Source of the DNA: Tsuneonella mangrovi
GTDB taxonomy: Bacteria > Pseudomonadota > Alphaproteobacteria > Sphingomonadales > Sphingomonadaceae
Assembly: GCF_002269345.1 (NCBI RefSeq)
Contig: NZ_CP022889.1
Location: 2,522,501-2,586,500 of the forward strand
DNA: 64,000 bases
Direction: 5' to 3'
The notes under the pieces were generated by a model. The model ran no database searches and was not told the origin of the DNA. It saw nothing but the letters and a program-made list of their open reading frames with translations. Shown here piece after piece: positions 53,310 to 61,850 of this stretch. The position numbers and the translations under genes were made by a program. The first letter of the stretch is position 1; every line of letters starts with the position of its first letter.

Positions 53310-53681
53310 TCATTCATAGCTGACGATCTCCCATTCGATCCCATCCCAGTCGAAGAAGTAGAACCTGCGGCCGGGGTCGTAGTCGCCGTGATTGAGCGTT
53401 TCGAGCCCGGCATCGAGTACAACTTGCTCGGCCGCGTCGAGATCATCGACCACCAGCGCGACGTGTTGCAATGGAGCACCCTTCTCGAATGGGCCGGAGA
53501 TGCTCGGGTGATGGTAGAGCGCGACATATGTCGCATCGTCGCCGCAGTGGATCGTGTGACCGCCGTTGAGGGATGGCCCCTCCCACCGCCTGCGCCATCC
53601 GGCCAGCTTGGCGAGGAAATCCGCCATCCGCTGCGGATCGCTGACCGAGATGTTGACGTGTTCGAGAGTGCCGGTGGGCAT
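53310..53681 (-). CDS. VOC-superfamily protein, probable SoxR target
   Basis: 123 residues. VOC modules GTLEHVNISVSDPQRMADFLAKLAGW and LQHVALVVDDLDAAEQVVLDAG, ending FYFFDWDGIEWEIVSYE. Ligands fit His7, His in LQHVAL and Glu in EIVSYE. Start ATG 53681 (MPTGTLEHV). The divergent soxR gene and a SoxR box 66-84 bases upstream of the start, placed inside a -35/-10 pair pointing at this gene, make control by SoxR likely. The chemistry is unknown; VOC relatives detoxify methylglyoxal or redox-active compounds. Confidence 0.87.
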   Translation of the reverse strand: MPTGTLEHVNISVSDPQRMADFLAKLAGWRRRWEGPSLNGGHTIHCGDDATYVALYHHPSISGPFEKGAPLQHVALVVDDLDAAEQVVLDAGLETLNHGDYDPGRRFYFFDWDGIEWEIVSYE

Positions 53682-53738
53682 TGCGGGTTTCCTTCGTTCG
53701 ATTGACTCCAACGGCGACTTCGAATCGCCTGCTTGCCG

Positions 53739-53769
53739 GTTGTGCAACCTCAAGCTAACTTAAGGTCAA
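53739..53769 (-). promoter_or_regulatory. SoxR-type promoter for the VOC gene (SoxR box 53748-53765)
   Basis: CCTCAAGCTAACTTAAGG (53748-53765) is an inverted repeat with one arm mismatch and matches the established SoxR box, which is CCTCAAG-TTAA-CTTGAGG in the E. coli soxS promoter. On the minus strand a -35-like TTGACC (53764-53769) and a weak -10 CACAAC (53739-53744) are separated by 19 bases, the long spacer used by MerR-type activators. Geometry favours the VOC gene over soxR. Confidence 0.72.
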
Positions 53770-53781
53770 GGAGTTTTTGCG

Positions 53782-54243
53782 ATGTCCCGGAAAATGCGCG
53801 CAAGCGACCTGCTTTCGATCGGCGACCTTGCCCGCCGGACCGGTCTGTCGGTCTCGGCGATCCGCTATTACGAGGACCGCGGGCTGGTCGAACCGATCCG
53901 CACCGGCGGTAACCAGCGACGCTTCCTGCGCAGCGATATCCGGCGTCTGAGCTTCGTGATGATCGCCCAGCAACTCGGGCTTTCATTGGGAGAAATCGAG
54001 GAGGAGTTGCGGCGCCTGCCGCATGGTCGCACCCCCGATGCGCGGGATTGGCGGCGAATCAGCGGCAAGGTGCGCGATGCGATCGACGCGAAGATCGCGC
54101 TGCTCATGAAAACCCGAGAAGACCTTGACGGCTGCATCGGTTGCGGCTGCCTCAGCCTGAAGAAGTGTCGGCTTTACAACCCGCAAGACAAGTGGGCCGA
54201 AGGGGGCAGCGGGCCGCGCGTGCTGCGGTCGGGGGCGAGTTGA
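53782..54243 (+). CDS. soxR: Redox-sensitive transcriptional activator SoxR
   Basis: 153 residues. MerR-family HTH SIGDLARRTGLSVSAIRYYEDRGLVEP (12-38), dimer helix, and the [2Fe-2S] motif C-x2-C-x-C-x5-C at Cys118, 121, 123 and 129. SoxR senses superoxide or redox-cycling compounds by cluster oxidation. AAGGAG is eight bases before ATG 53782. The SoxR box sits immediately upstream; no soxS is present, as is usual outside enterics. Confidence 0.97.
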   Translation: MSRKMRASDLLSIGDLARRTGLSVSAIRYYEDRGLVEPIRTGGNQRRFLRSDIRRLSFVMIAQQLGLSLGEIEEELRRLPHGRTPDARDWRRISGKVRDAIDAKIALLMKTREDLDGCIGCGCLSLKKCRLYNPQDKWAEGGSGPRVLRSGAS

Positions 54244-54276
54244 CGGGGGGCTGCGAACGGCCCATCCTCCGGCGCT

Positions 54277-54798
54277 ATGGAACCAGTACTTGCCCATGTC
54301 GTCGATCGCTGTCGGGAAGCAGTGTCCGGGCCCGATCCGCAAACCAGGGTCATCGAGATCGTGCGCGAAGCGATGGCCGATCCTGCGATGCCGGCGGCGA
54401 TCGCCCCGCGATCCGAGTATGAAACGCTCGAGGATCTCGCGCTGCACCGCAGCCCCGAACTGACGATCTTCGCCGCCGCGTTCGCACCGGGCCTGGGGGT
54501 CGGTCCGCACAACCACAATATGTGGTCGGTGGTGGGGGTCTGCTCGGGCCAGGAAGAAAACCGGTTCTTCGAGCGCGACGGCGGGGGCCTGCGCGATGTC
54601 GGAGTGGAAACGGTTGAGGGCCCGGGCGTGTTGTCCAATGCCGCAGACGTCATCCACGCGATCCGTAACCCGCTCGACGTGCCGTTGCTGGCGCTCCACG
54701 TCTACGGCGGCGACCTGTTCGGCGTGCCGCGCAGCAGCTGGGATCCCGATACCCACGAAGAGGCGGTGTTCGACTGGAGCCGGTCCGTCGAAAACTAG
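54277..54798 (+). CDS. Cysteine-dioxygenase-like cupin
   Basis: 173 residues. Residues 60-130 form a cupin barrel with GVGPHNHNMWSVVGVCSGQEEN (the H-x-H metal pair and Glu) and a later His (DVIHAI), resembling PF05995 cysteine dioxygenases, which oxidise cysteine thiol to sulfinate. The fit is by motif only. 33 bases after soxR on the same strand, so possibly co-transcribed. Start ATG 54277. Confidence 0.78.
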   Translation: MEPVLAHVVDRCREAVSGPDPQTRVIEIVREAMADPAMPAAIAPRSEYETLEDLALHRSPELTIFAAAFAPGLGVGPHNHNMWSVVGVCSGQEENRFFERDGGGLRDVGVETVEGPGVLSNAADVIHAIRNPLDVPLLALHVYGGDLFGVPRSSWDPDTHEEAVFDWSRSVEN

Positions 54799-54813
54799 CG
54801 TGCGAACTTTGCC

Positions 54814-55344
54814 CTAGTGTTCCGGACCCAAAGCCGGGTCGAGGTCGCGCGGGCGGGCAAAGTGGACCAGCTTGCCGCAGTCCTTGCCGAGGTTCGCCCA
54901 GTCGTCGATCGCCAGCTCGAGCACTGCGAAGGTCGCGGTCGGGAATTTGACCGCTGCTTCATCGAACAGGGCATTCTCGTTCTCGGGCGGGACCAGCGCG
55001 AACAGCAGGTCCTGCAAGCCCGGGTTGTGGCCCGCCAGCAGCACCGCCTGGGCATCGCCGCCGTGATCGCGCAGCGCCTCCATCAGGGTATCTGCATCGG
55101 CGAGGTAGATCCGGCTATCGAACTTCGGTTCGATTTCGGGAAGTGCAGCGGCGAGGGTCAGCTTGACCCGCTCGGCCGGGCTGGCGAGCAACTTGCTCCA
55201 TCTTACTCCGTGGTCGCGGATATGATCGCCGATCAGCTTGGCGCCGCGCCGCCCGCGATCGTTGAGCCCGCGATCGAAATCGCGCGTGCCCATGTCGTCC
55301 CAATCGGATTTGGCATGGCGCAGGAGGCCGAGCAGCTTGGGCAG
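54814..55344 (-). CDS. SixA-like histidine phosphatase with apparent CTG start
   Basis: 176 residues if started at CTG 55344. Phosphohistidine phosphatase family: LLGLLRHAKSDWDD (catalytic Arg9-His10), RDFDRGLNDRG, the conserved SPAERV and second catalytic His106 in LLAGHNPGL. The next ATG (55293) would remove the catalytic RH motif. The stop codon of the upstream helicase (55351-55353) is in the same frame six bases before the CTG, so no ATG, GTG or TTG can start a complete enzyme. AAGGA lies 8-9 bases upstream of the CTG. SixA trims phosphate from Hpt domains in E. coli. Confidence 0.75.
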   Translation of the reverse strand: MPKLLGLLRHAKSDWDDMGTRDFDRGLNDRGRRGAKLIGDHIRDHGVRWSKLLASPAERVKLTLAAALPEIEPKFDSRIYLADADTLMEALRDHGGDAQAVLLAGHNPGLQDLLFALVPPENENALFDEAAVKFPTATFAVLELAIDDWANLGKDCGKLVHFARPRDLDPALGPEH

Positions 55345-55350
55345 GTCAAG

Positions 55351-58092
55351 TCATCCTTCGAGCGGGGATGCCGTAGCGTCGGCACCGTCTGGCTTTGCGA
55401 AAACACTGTTGGCGAGCCGTTGTAAAGCCTCCTCCAGTGTCAATCTGATGACCGGGGTGCCGGACGGGAAGGCTGACAGCAGCCGGCTGGGGAACGCGGG
55501 AGAGAGCACCACGAAGTGGCCGGCATCGTCGCGGCTGCGGATCAGGCGGCCGAAAGCCTGTGCCAGTCGCGCGCGGATGATCCGGTCATCATAGGCATTG
55601 CCGCCTCCCCCAGATTCAGCTGCTGCGGCACGCCGCGCGCGGTGGAGGATCGTCGGGCGCGGCCACGGGACCTGCTCCAGCACCACGCAGCGCAGCGAAT
55701 GGCCCGGCACATCGACCCCGTCGCGCAACGCGTCGGTACCAAGGAGGGATGCGGTGGGATCGTCGCGGAAGATATCGACCAGCGTGCCGGTGTCGATCGG
55801 ATCGACGTGCTGGGCGTAGAGTGGCAGTCCGCTACGTGCGAGCCGGTCGGCGATCCGGCCGTGAACCGCGCGCATCCGGCGGATCGCGGTAAACAGGCCC
55901 AGGACGCCGCCACCGCAGGCCTCGATGATCCGCCCGTATGCCCCGGCGAGCGCGGGAATATCGCCCTTGCGGATATCGGTCACGATCAGCACCTCGGCGC
56001 GATTGGCATAGTCGAACGGGCTCTCCGCTTCGCTCAGCAGCGCAGATGTGTCGAGGTGCGTCGCCCCGCTGCGGGCGATTGCCGCGTCCCAGTCCTCGCT
56101 GTCCTTCAGCGTCGCGCTGGTCAGCATTACTCCGTGTGCGGGTTCGAGCACGACTTTCGCGAATGGCTTCATCGGATCGAGCCAGTGGCGGTGGAGCCCG
56201 ATGTCGAATTCTCGGGCTTCGTTGCGATCGACTGCGAGCCAGTCGACGAACTCGGGGTCGCCCGGGCCGCCCAGCCGGTCGAGCAGCGCCTCCCACGCCG
56301 CCAGCAGGTCACATCGCCAGCCGAGCGAATGTCTCGCGCCCTCGATCCGCGCGCGGCCCTGCGCGTCGAGCCAGTCGGGCGGATCGGCGAGGATAGCTTC
56401 GAGCCGCCCGCCAAGGCGCAGCAGCGGGGACCGGATCGCGGACAGCGCACCGGCGGCTTGTCCGGCCAGTTCGACCACCGGTCCGTCGAGACCCGCCGCT
56501 TCGGTCTCGATGCCGTATCCCGCTTCCTGCCCACCGCTCTCGTCGCGGGCGTAAGTGACCGCGCGCACCGCGCCCAGCAACGCCTCGAGCGGGCCGGCGG
56601 GCACACCTTCGTTGAGGCGCTGCAGCCAGCCTTCGGAGGGCAACGAATGCGCTGCCTCCACCGCCGCTTCGATCGCGGTGCCGCCCGCTTCGTCATAACT
56701 GGCAACATCTGCAAGCCGCGCGGCGAGGCCACGGCGGCGGCCCTTGTGCGACTTCTCCGGGCCGACGATCCAGCGGCGCAACTCGATCGCCTCGGCCCCG
56801 GTGAGTGCAGCGGCAAAAGTGCTGTCGGCGGCTTCGAAAACGTGGTGACCCTCGTCGAAAACCACCCGCGTTGGGCGCTGGGCATGGTCTCTCCCACGCG
56901 CCGCGTTGACCATTACCAGTGCATGGTTGGCGATCACCAGGTCGGCTTGGGCGGAAGCGCGTGCGGCGTGTTCGATGAAGCATTTGCGATAGTGCGGGCA
57001 CCCGGCATAGACGCACTCTCCGCGCTGATCGGTGAGCGCGGCGATCCCGCGCTTGCGGAACAGCGGGCCGAGCCAGCCGGGCAGGTCGCCGCCGATCATA
57101 TCGCCGTCTTGCGAAAAGGCCGCCCAGCGCGCAACCAGCTGCGCCAGCACCGCAGGGCGACCGGCGAACCCGCCTTGCAATGCGTCTTCGAGGTTGAGCA
57201 GGCAAAGGTAGTTCTCGCGTCCCTTGCGCACCACCACCGGGCGGCTGCCGTCGAGGCGCGTGGGCGGCCATGCACGGGCGCTTTCCTGCCGAAGCTGGCG
57301 CTGCAGGTTCTTGGTGAAGGTGGAGACCCATACCGTCCCGCCCGAACGCTCCGCCCACAGCGAAGCTGGCGCGAGATAGCCCAGCGTCTTGCCGATCCCG
57401 GTCCCGGCCTGCGCGAGCAACAAGTGCGGGACATCACGCCGATCGCGCGGGGCGAAGACCTTGCCAGCTTCCCTGGCGTAGCGGCGCTGGCCTTCGCGGC
57501 GCTCAGCGCCTTCACCGGTCAGCCGTTCGAGCCGAGCTTCGACTTCGGGTTCCTCGATAAGCGCGTGGCCGGGCTGGGCCCGCTCGGGCGTTTCCTCCCA
57601 TTCTGGCAAGCGGGCGAACAGCCACTTCTCGGCGCGTTCGGGCCTGCGGATATGCGGGCCCAGGATCTGCGCCCACGGCCAGCGCAGTCGCACCAGCGAT
57701 TGCAGCGTGGACCACGCGCCTTCGCGTTCGGCCCAGTCTTCGCTTTCGCAAGTGGCCAGCAAATGCCCTGCGGCGAGCTGGAGGAATGCGGGCACGCCGT
57801 CGTCGCTTTCGGGTTCGGCGAGGCCCAGCGCATGGGCCAGCCCGCGCGGGGTTGGCACCGCGAACTTCGCCGGATGAATGAAGGCGAACAATTCCAGCAG
57901 GTCCAGCCCCGAGAGGTCGGGATAGCCGAGACGATTGGCCACCAGCGGGGCATTGAGGATCAACTGCGGCGTATCGGCCACCGCCATCACCGCTTCGCCC
58001 TTGCTTGCCCCGCGCGTGTTGCCGTTGGCATCGCGCAGCCATGTCCCGGCGTGGCTGGCATGAAGGGCAGGGAGAGGGAGTGGTTCGGGCAT
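55351..58092 (-). CDS. DinG/XPD-type ATP-dependent DNA helicase
   Basis: 913 residues. SF2 helicase with Walker A GTGIGKT (230-236), an FeS-cluster site with Cys297 (YLCLLN), 360, 365 and 371 (CVYAGCPHYRKC), and DEGHH (413-417) as motif II. Later motifs include VMLTSATLKDSEDW and LGTDALRDGVDVPGHSLRCVVLEQVPWPRP and AFGRLIRSRDDAGH. An N-terminal domain of about 200 residues is unlike E. coli DinG. It would unwind forked or R-loop DNA. ATG 58092; its stop is six bases before the phosphatase CTG, so the two are coupled. Confidence 0.92.
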   Translation of the reverse strand: MPEPLPLPALHASHAGTWLRDANGNTRGASKGEAVMAVADTPQLILNAPLVANRLGYPDLSGLDLLELFAFIHPAKFAVPTPRGLAHALGLAEPESDDGVPAFLQLAAGHLLATCESEDWAEREGAWSTLQSLVRLRWPWAQILGPHIRRPERAEKWLFARLPEWEETPERAQPGHALIEEPEVEARLERLTGEGAERREGQRRYAREAGKVFAPRDRRDVPHLLLAQAGTGIGKTLGYLAPASLWAERSGGTVWVSTFTKNLQRQLRQESARAWPPTRLDGSRPVVVRKGRENYLCLLNLEDALQGGFAGRPAVLAQLVARWAAFSQDGDMIGGDLPGWLGPLFRKRGIAALTDQRGECVYAGCPHYRKCFIEHAARASAQADLVIANHALVMVNAARGRDHAQRPTRVVFDEGHHVFEAADSTFAAALTGAEAIELRRWIVGPEKSHKGRRRGLAARLADVASYDEAGGTAIEAAVEAAHSLPSEGWLQRLNEGVPAGPLEALLGAVRAVTYARDESGGQEAGYGIETEAAGLDGPVVELAGQAAGALSAIRSPLLRLGGRLEAILADPPDWLDAQGRARIEGARHSLGWRCDLLAAWEALLDRLGGPGDPEFVDWLAVDRNEAREFDIGLHRHWLDPMKPFAKVVLEPAHGVMLTSATLKDSEDWDAAIARSGATHLDTSALLSEAESPFDYANRAEVLIVTDIRKGDIPALAGAYGRIIEACGGGVLGLFTAIRRMRAVHGRIADRLARSGLPLYAQHVDPIDTGTLVDIFRDDPTASLLGTDALRDGVDVPGHSLRCVVLEQVPWPRPTILHRARRAAAAESGGGGNAYDDRIIRARLAQAFGRLIRSRDDAGHFVVLSPAFPSRLLSAFPSGTPVIRLTLEEALQRLANSVFAKPDGADATASPLEG

Positions 58093-58335
58093 CGAATCCC
58101 ACGATGGGCAAAGCGGAACGAAAAGTAAACGCGGCGGCCGACGTGGCAATGGCCACAATAGCTTGGCAGGCGATCGGCTTGACTCCCCGACAATCAAAGA
58201 GGACGGTCGGCGCAGTTCAGAACAACCCGAGTCGCGAGGGTCGCTTCACGAACGCCTGCATGGGCGGGCGTCGAGGCGCTTCGGCGCGCGCTGTGCGTGA
58301 TGGATGCGCGCAGCGAATGGGAGAGGAATCTGACG

Positions 58336-58791
58336 ATGAAGAAGACAATTGCACTCGCGATCATGGCGATCGGGATTGGAACGGCGGGCATCGCGCACGC
58401 CGGCACTTCAACCTACACGACCACGGGAGGGGCGATGACCCGCGTGGGTACGCAAACGCCTGACGGCGGGATGTTCGGCGGCAGTTTGCAAGTTGGCACG
58501 TCTGTTCAGACGATGGCCGATGGCAGCAAAAGCGACGAGAGCTGGACTTGCATAGGGGTAACCCAGCCCCCGCACGACAAGATCTTCGACCAGCACGTCG
58601 CGTGCGATGTTACGTCGCCTTCGGGCGACTACTCGATTATCTTCGGCTGCAATATCATTTCAAAGGACGGCGATCAGGGCTGCGTTGGCGGGCTCTACGG
58701 CAAGACCGGCGCTTACAAGGGCAAGGGCGGCGCGACAACCTGGGCAGGCAAGAACGGAACCGGCACGGGCACCGCCCAGTGGAACGACTGA
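58336..58791 (+). CDS. Small secreted protein, possible dirigent/allene-oxide-cyclase-like barrel
   Basis: 151 residues: signal peptide ending near IAHA, then a beta-rich mature part with four Cys (TCIG, ACDV, GCNI, GCVG) that can form two disulfides. The Gly-rich end (GKTGAYKGKGGATTWAGKNG followed by GTAQW) resembles the tail of small calycin-like barrels such as allene oxide cyclase or dirigent-like proteins. This is only a resemblance. GAGAGGAA precedes the ATG at 58336. No neighbouring gene explains it. Confidence 0.65.
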   Translation: MKKTIALAIMAIGIGTAGIAHAGTSTYTTTGGAMTRVGTQTPDGGMFGGSLQVGTSVQTMADGSKSDESWTCIGVTQPPHDKIFDQHVACDVTSPSGDYSIIFGCNIISKDGDQGCVGGLYGKTGAYKGKGGATTWAGKNGTGTGTAQWND

Positions 58792-58930
58792 CCTGACCTG
58801 AGCCCTGTCACGGCGCGGGATCGCCGGCACCTGTCCGCCAGCGACTCCGCGCCGTGTACTGTTGTCGCAAGGGATCGCGGAACAGTTTCGCACTTGCAAC
58901 AACCGCGCCCATCGGCATAGGCGCGCAGGC

Positions 58931-60535
58931 ATGACCGAGACCGCACTCAACGAAGCCGCCCGCGTATCCAAGGCCTGGCCGTTCGAAGAGGCGCGCAAAC
59001 TCGCCAAGCGTTATCCCGCCGGCAAGCCCGGCGGCGAGCCGGTGCTGTTCGAGACCGGCTATGGTCCCAGCGGCCTGCCGCATATCGGCACCTTTCAGGA
59101 AGTCTTGCGCACCACGTTCGTGCGCCGCGCTTACGAAGCGCTGACCGGCGGTGCACCGACCCGTCTGGTCGCGTTCAGCGACGACATGGACGGGCTGCGC
59201 AAGGTACCCGACAACGTGCCCAACGCCGCTCTGCTGGAGGCCAACCTGCACAAGCCGCTGAGCCGCATTCCCGACCCGTTCGAGAAGGGGCACGAAAGCT
59301 TCGCGCACCACAACAACACGATGCTGCGCGAGTTCCTCGACCGGTTCGGGTTCGACTACGAATTCGTCGCTTCGAGCGACATGTACAATTCGGGCAAGTT
59401 CGACGACGCGCTGCGGCAAGTGCTGCGGCACAACCAGGCGATCCTCGACATCATGCTGCCCACGCTGCGCGAAGAGCGGCGGCAGACCTATTCACCGATC
59501 CTGCCGATCTCGCCCGCGACGGGCCGGGTGCTGCAAGTTCCGGTCGAAGTGGTCGATGCCGAAGCCGGGACAGTCCGGTTCACTGACGAAGATGGCTCCG
59601 TGGTCGAACAATCGGCGCTGGGCGGGATGGCCAAGCTGCAATGGAAGGTCGACTGGGCGATGCGCTGGTATGCGCTGGGCGTCGATTACGAGATGTACGG
59701 CAAGGACCTCACCGACTCCGGCGTTCAGTCGGGCCGGATCGTCAAGGTGCTCGGCGGGACCAAGCCCGAGGGATTGATCTACGAATTGTTCCTCGATGAG
59801 AAGGGCGAGAAGATCTCCAAGTCGAAGGGCAACGGCCTGACGATCGAGGAATGGCTGACATATGGCAGTGAAGACAGTCTCGGTTTCTACATCTTCCCCA
59901 ATCCCAAGAGCGCCAAGAGCCTCCACGCGGGCGTGATCCCGCGCGCGGTCGACGATTACTGGCAGTTCCGCGAACGGTTGGCCGAACAGGATATCGACAA
60001 GCAGCTCGGCAACCCTGTGTGGCACCTGCTGGGCGTGACCGACCCCGAGCGCAAGGGTGCAGGCGACACGCTGCCTGTGACCTACGGCCTGTTACTCAAC
60101 CTGGTCGGGGTACTTGGCGCGGAAGCGAGCGCCGATCAGGTGTGGTCCTATCTCGGCAACTATGTCGAGGATGCTTCGCCCGACAAGCACCCGGCGCTTG
60201 CCCGGCTGGTCGAGACTGCGCTGGCTTACAACCGTGATTTTGTCGCCCCGACGCTCGCCAAGCGCGCGCCGACCGCCAACGAAACGGCAGCGCTCAAGGC
60301 GCTCGATGCGGCGCTGGCGACGATGGCGCCCGATACCCCGGCGGAAGACATCCAGACCGAGGTCTACGAGATCGGCAAGCGCGAGGAATTCGGGTTCGAA
60401 AGCCTGCGCGACTGGTTCAAGGCGCAATACGAGACGCTGCTCGGTTCGGCGCAAGGACCGCGGATGGGCAGCTTCATCGCGCTTTATGGCATCCCCGAAA
60501 CGCGCGCGCTGATCGCGGAGGCGCTGGCAAGATGA
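58931..60535 (+). CDS. lysK: Lysyl-tRNA synthetase, class I
   Basis: 534 residues. Charges tRNA-Lys with lysine. The class I HIGH signature is present as GPSGLPHIGTFQ (45-56), and the KMSKS loop as EKISKSKGNGL. LysK occurs in archaea and in alphaproteobacteria, where it replaces class II LysS. Start ATG 58931. The stop overlaps the DUF1003 start (ATGA). Confidence 0.95.
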   Translation: MTETALNEAARVSKAWPFEEARKLAKRYPAGKPGGEPVLFETGYGPSGLPHIGTFQEVLRTTFVRRAYEALTGGAPTRLVAFSDDMDGLRKVPDNVPNAALLEANLHKPLSRIPDPFEKGHESFAHHNNTMLREFLDRFGFDYEFVASSDMYNSGKFDDALRQVLRHNQAILDIMLPTLREERRQTYSPILPISPATGRVLQVPVEVVDAEAGTVRFTDEDGSVVEQSALGGMAKLQWKVDWAMRWYALGVDYEMYGKDLTDSGVQSGRIVKVLGGTKPEGLIYELFLDEKGEKISKSKGNGLTIEEWLTYGSEDSLGFYIFPNPKSAKSLHAGVIPRAVDDYWQFRERLAEQDIDKQLGNPVWHLLGVTDPERKGAGDTLPVTYGLLLNLVGVLGAEASADQVWSYLGNYVEDASPDKHPALARLVETALAYNRDFVAPTLAKRAPTANETAALKALDAALATMAPDTPAEDIQTEVYEIGKREEFGFESLRDWFKAQYETLLGSAQGPRMGSFIALYGIPETRALIAEALAR

Positions 60536-61077
60536 CCCAACGGTCCATCGATCCCGAGAAACTGGCCCACGAGTTGCTGGGCCGGGTGCTCGAGGATCTC
60601 GATGCCGAAGAGCAGCGCGTTATCGAACGGGTCGCAAGTGGGACATTTGTCGGCGTCGATGCGGACGAAGCGGCGCAGCTTCATGCCAGTTTCGGCGACA
60701 GGCTGGCGGACCGTGTGGCAGCCATCGGCGGTAGCTGGGGATTCATCATCGCATTCGGCGTGGTGCTACTGGCGTGGATGCTGATCAACAGCCAGGTGCT
60801 TGGCGATCTGGGGATCCGACCGTTCGATCGGTATCCGTACATCTTCCTCAACCTGATACTCTCGATGTTGGCGGCGATCCAGGCTCCGGTGATCATGATG
60901 AGCCAGAACCGGCAGGCGGCGAAAGACCGGGTCGCGGCCAAACACGACTACGAAGTCAACCTGCGCACCCAACTCGAAATCCTGCGCCTGTCGCGCAAGA
61001 TCGACCGGTTCGCCCGCCAGGTGCTCGATGCGGAAGCGGCAAGAAAGGTCCAGCAATCCTCGGGAGAGGAAACCTAG
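60532..61077 (+). CDS. DUF1003 membrane protein
   Basis: 181 residues. Cytoplasmic N-terminus, two membrane helices (SWGFIIAFGVVLLAWMLINSQ and FLNLILSMLAAIQAPVIMMSQ), then a charged coiled C-terminus (KDRVAAKHDYEVNLRTQLEI). The sequence RLADRVAAIGGSWGFI and FDRYPYIFLNLILSM are the DUF1003 signature. Family function unknown. Coupled to lysK by the overlapping start. Confidence 0.93.
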   Translation: MTQRSIDPEKLAHELLGRVLEDLDAEEQRVIERVASGTFVGVDADEAAQLHASFGDRLADRVAAIGGSWGFIIAFGVVLLAWMLINSQVLGDLGIRPFDRYPYIFLNLILSMLAAIQAPVIMMSQNRQAAKDRVAAKHDYEVNLRTQLEILRLSRKIDRFARQVLDAEAARKVQQSSGEET

Positions 61078-61080
61078 AAT

Positions 61081-61749
61081 TCAAGCCCACTTGCGCGTGC
61101 GATACCACCGGGTGAGTACGTACTTGACCCCTTCGATCACCGGGGTTCCGGCATGCAGGGTGCCTTCGTTCGGCGTTCCGTCGGGCGAGGCGTTGTTCCA
61201 CACCAGCAGCACGCCCGGCTTGGGTTCGATCTTGGAGCCGACTTCGACGAAATGCGTTTCACCGCCCTTTTCGACGGTGTTGAGGAACGCCATCGCGGTC
61301 CAGCTGCGTTGCCCGCCGCGTTTGCGCTCCAGCTTCCAGTAGTCCTGGTCGGTGTAGAACCAGTCGTTGTGCGGCTTGAACTGCTGCCCCGGAAGGTAAC
61401 GTTGCGCCTGTAGCGTTTCGCCGCAGATCCCGTTGATGCCCAGCAGGTCGTCGATCCGCCGGCTGACCGCCATCACCAGCGGATCGAACGGGTCGAGATC
61501 GCCCGAATAGGAAGTGCGAAAACCGCTCGCATAGTCCTGCTCATGGAGCGAACTGGGGCGCGCAACCGCATCGGTCATGCGCATCATCCGGTCGCATTCG
61601 AGCGGAGTCAGGAACTCGCCGACGGCCCATATCTCGGCCTTGTCGGTCGGCACCTTGTAGGCCTTCGGGTCGGCCTCGAGCCGCTTGCGAACCGTCTCGC
61701 CAACACGCTTCAGCGCGTCCTTGTCGGGGATGACCTTGGTGCTTGCCAT
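61081..61749 (-). CDS. 2-Oxoglutarate/Fe(II) oxygenase, prolyl-4-hydroxylase-like
   Basis: 222 residues. The jelly-roll iron site H-x-D...H is visible: HNDWFYTD (His, Asp) and GTLHAGTPVIEGVKYVLTRWYR (His, with Lys/Arg for 2-oxoglutarate). Preceded by YLPGQQFK. Bacterial members hydroxylate proline in EF-Tu or other targets; the target is not known. Start ATG 61749 (MASTKVIPDKD). Convergent with DUF1003, 4 bases apart. Confidence 0.92.
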   Translation of the reverse strand: MASTKVIPDKDALKRVGETVRKRLEADPKAYKVPTDKAEIWAVGEFLTPLECDRMMRMTDAVARPSSLHEQDYASGFRTSYSGDLDPFDPLVMAVSRRIDDLLGINGICGETLQAQRYLPGQQFKPHNDWFYTDQDYWKLERKRGGQRSWTAMAFLNTVEKGGETHFVEVGSKIEPKPGVLLVWNNASPDGTPNEGTLHAGTPVIEGVKYVLTRWYRTRKWA

Positions 61750-61850
61750 GCGCAAACCCCTAGCAATCGCGCCACAAGGTTCAACCCCGGCGCTTGCTCC
61801 GCTTTGTCGCACTGCTACAAGACCCTTCGCAGCAGCAAAGGGTTCGCAAC

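Noticed and set aside
55516-58128. 870-codon open frame opposite the helicase
   Set aside because: No domain is seen; the helicase has Walker A, FeS cysteines and DEGH in order.
58205-58240. GTTC/GAAC dyad near the helicase start as a LexA box
   Set aside because: Does not fit the alphaproteobacterial GTTC-N7-GTTC pattern, and is too short and common.
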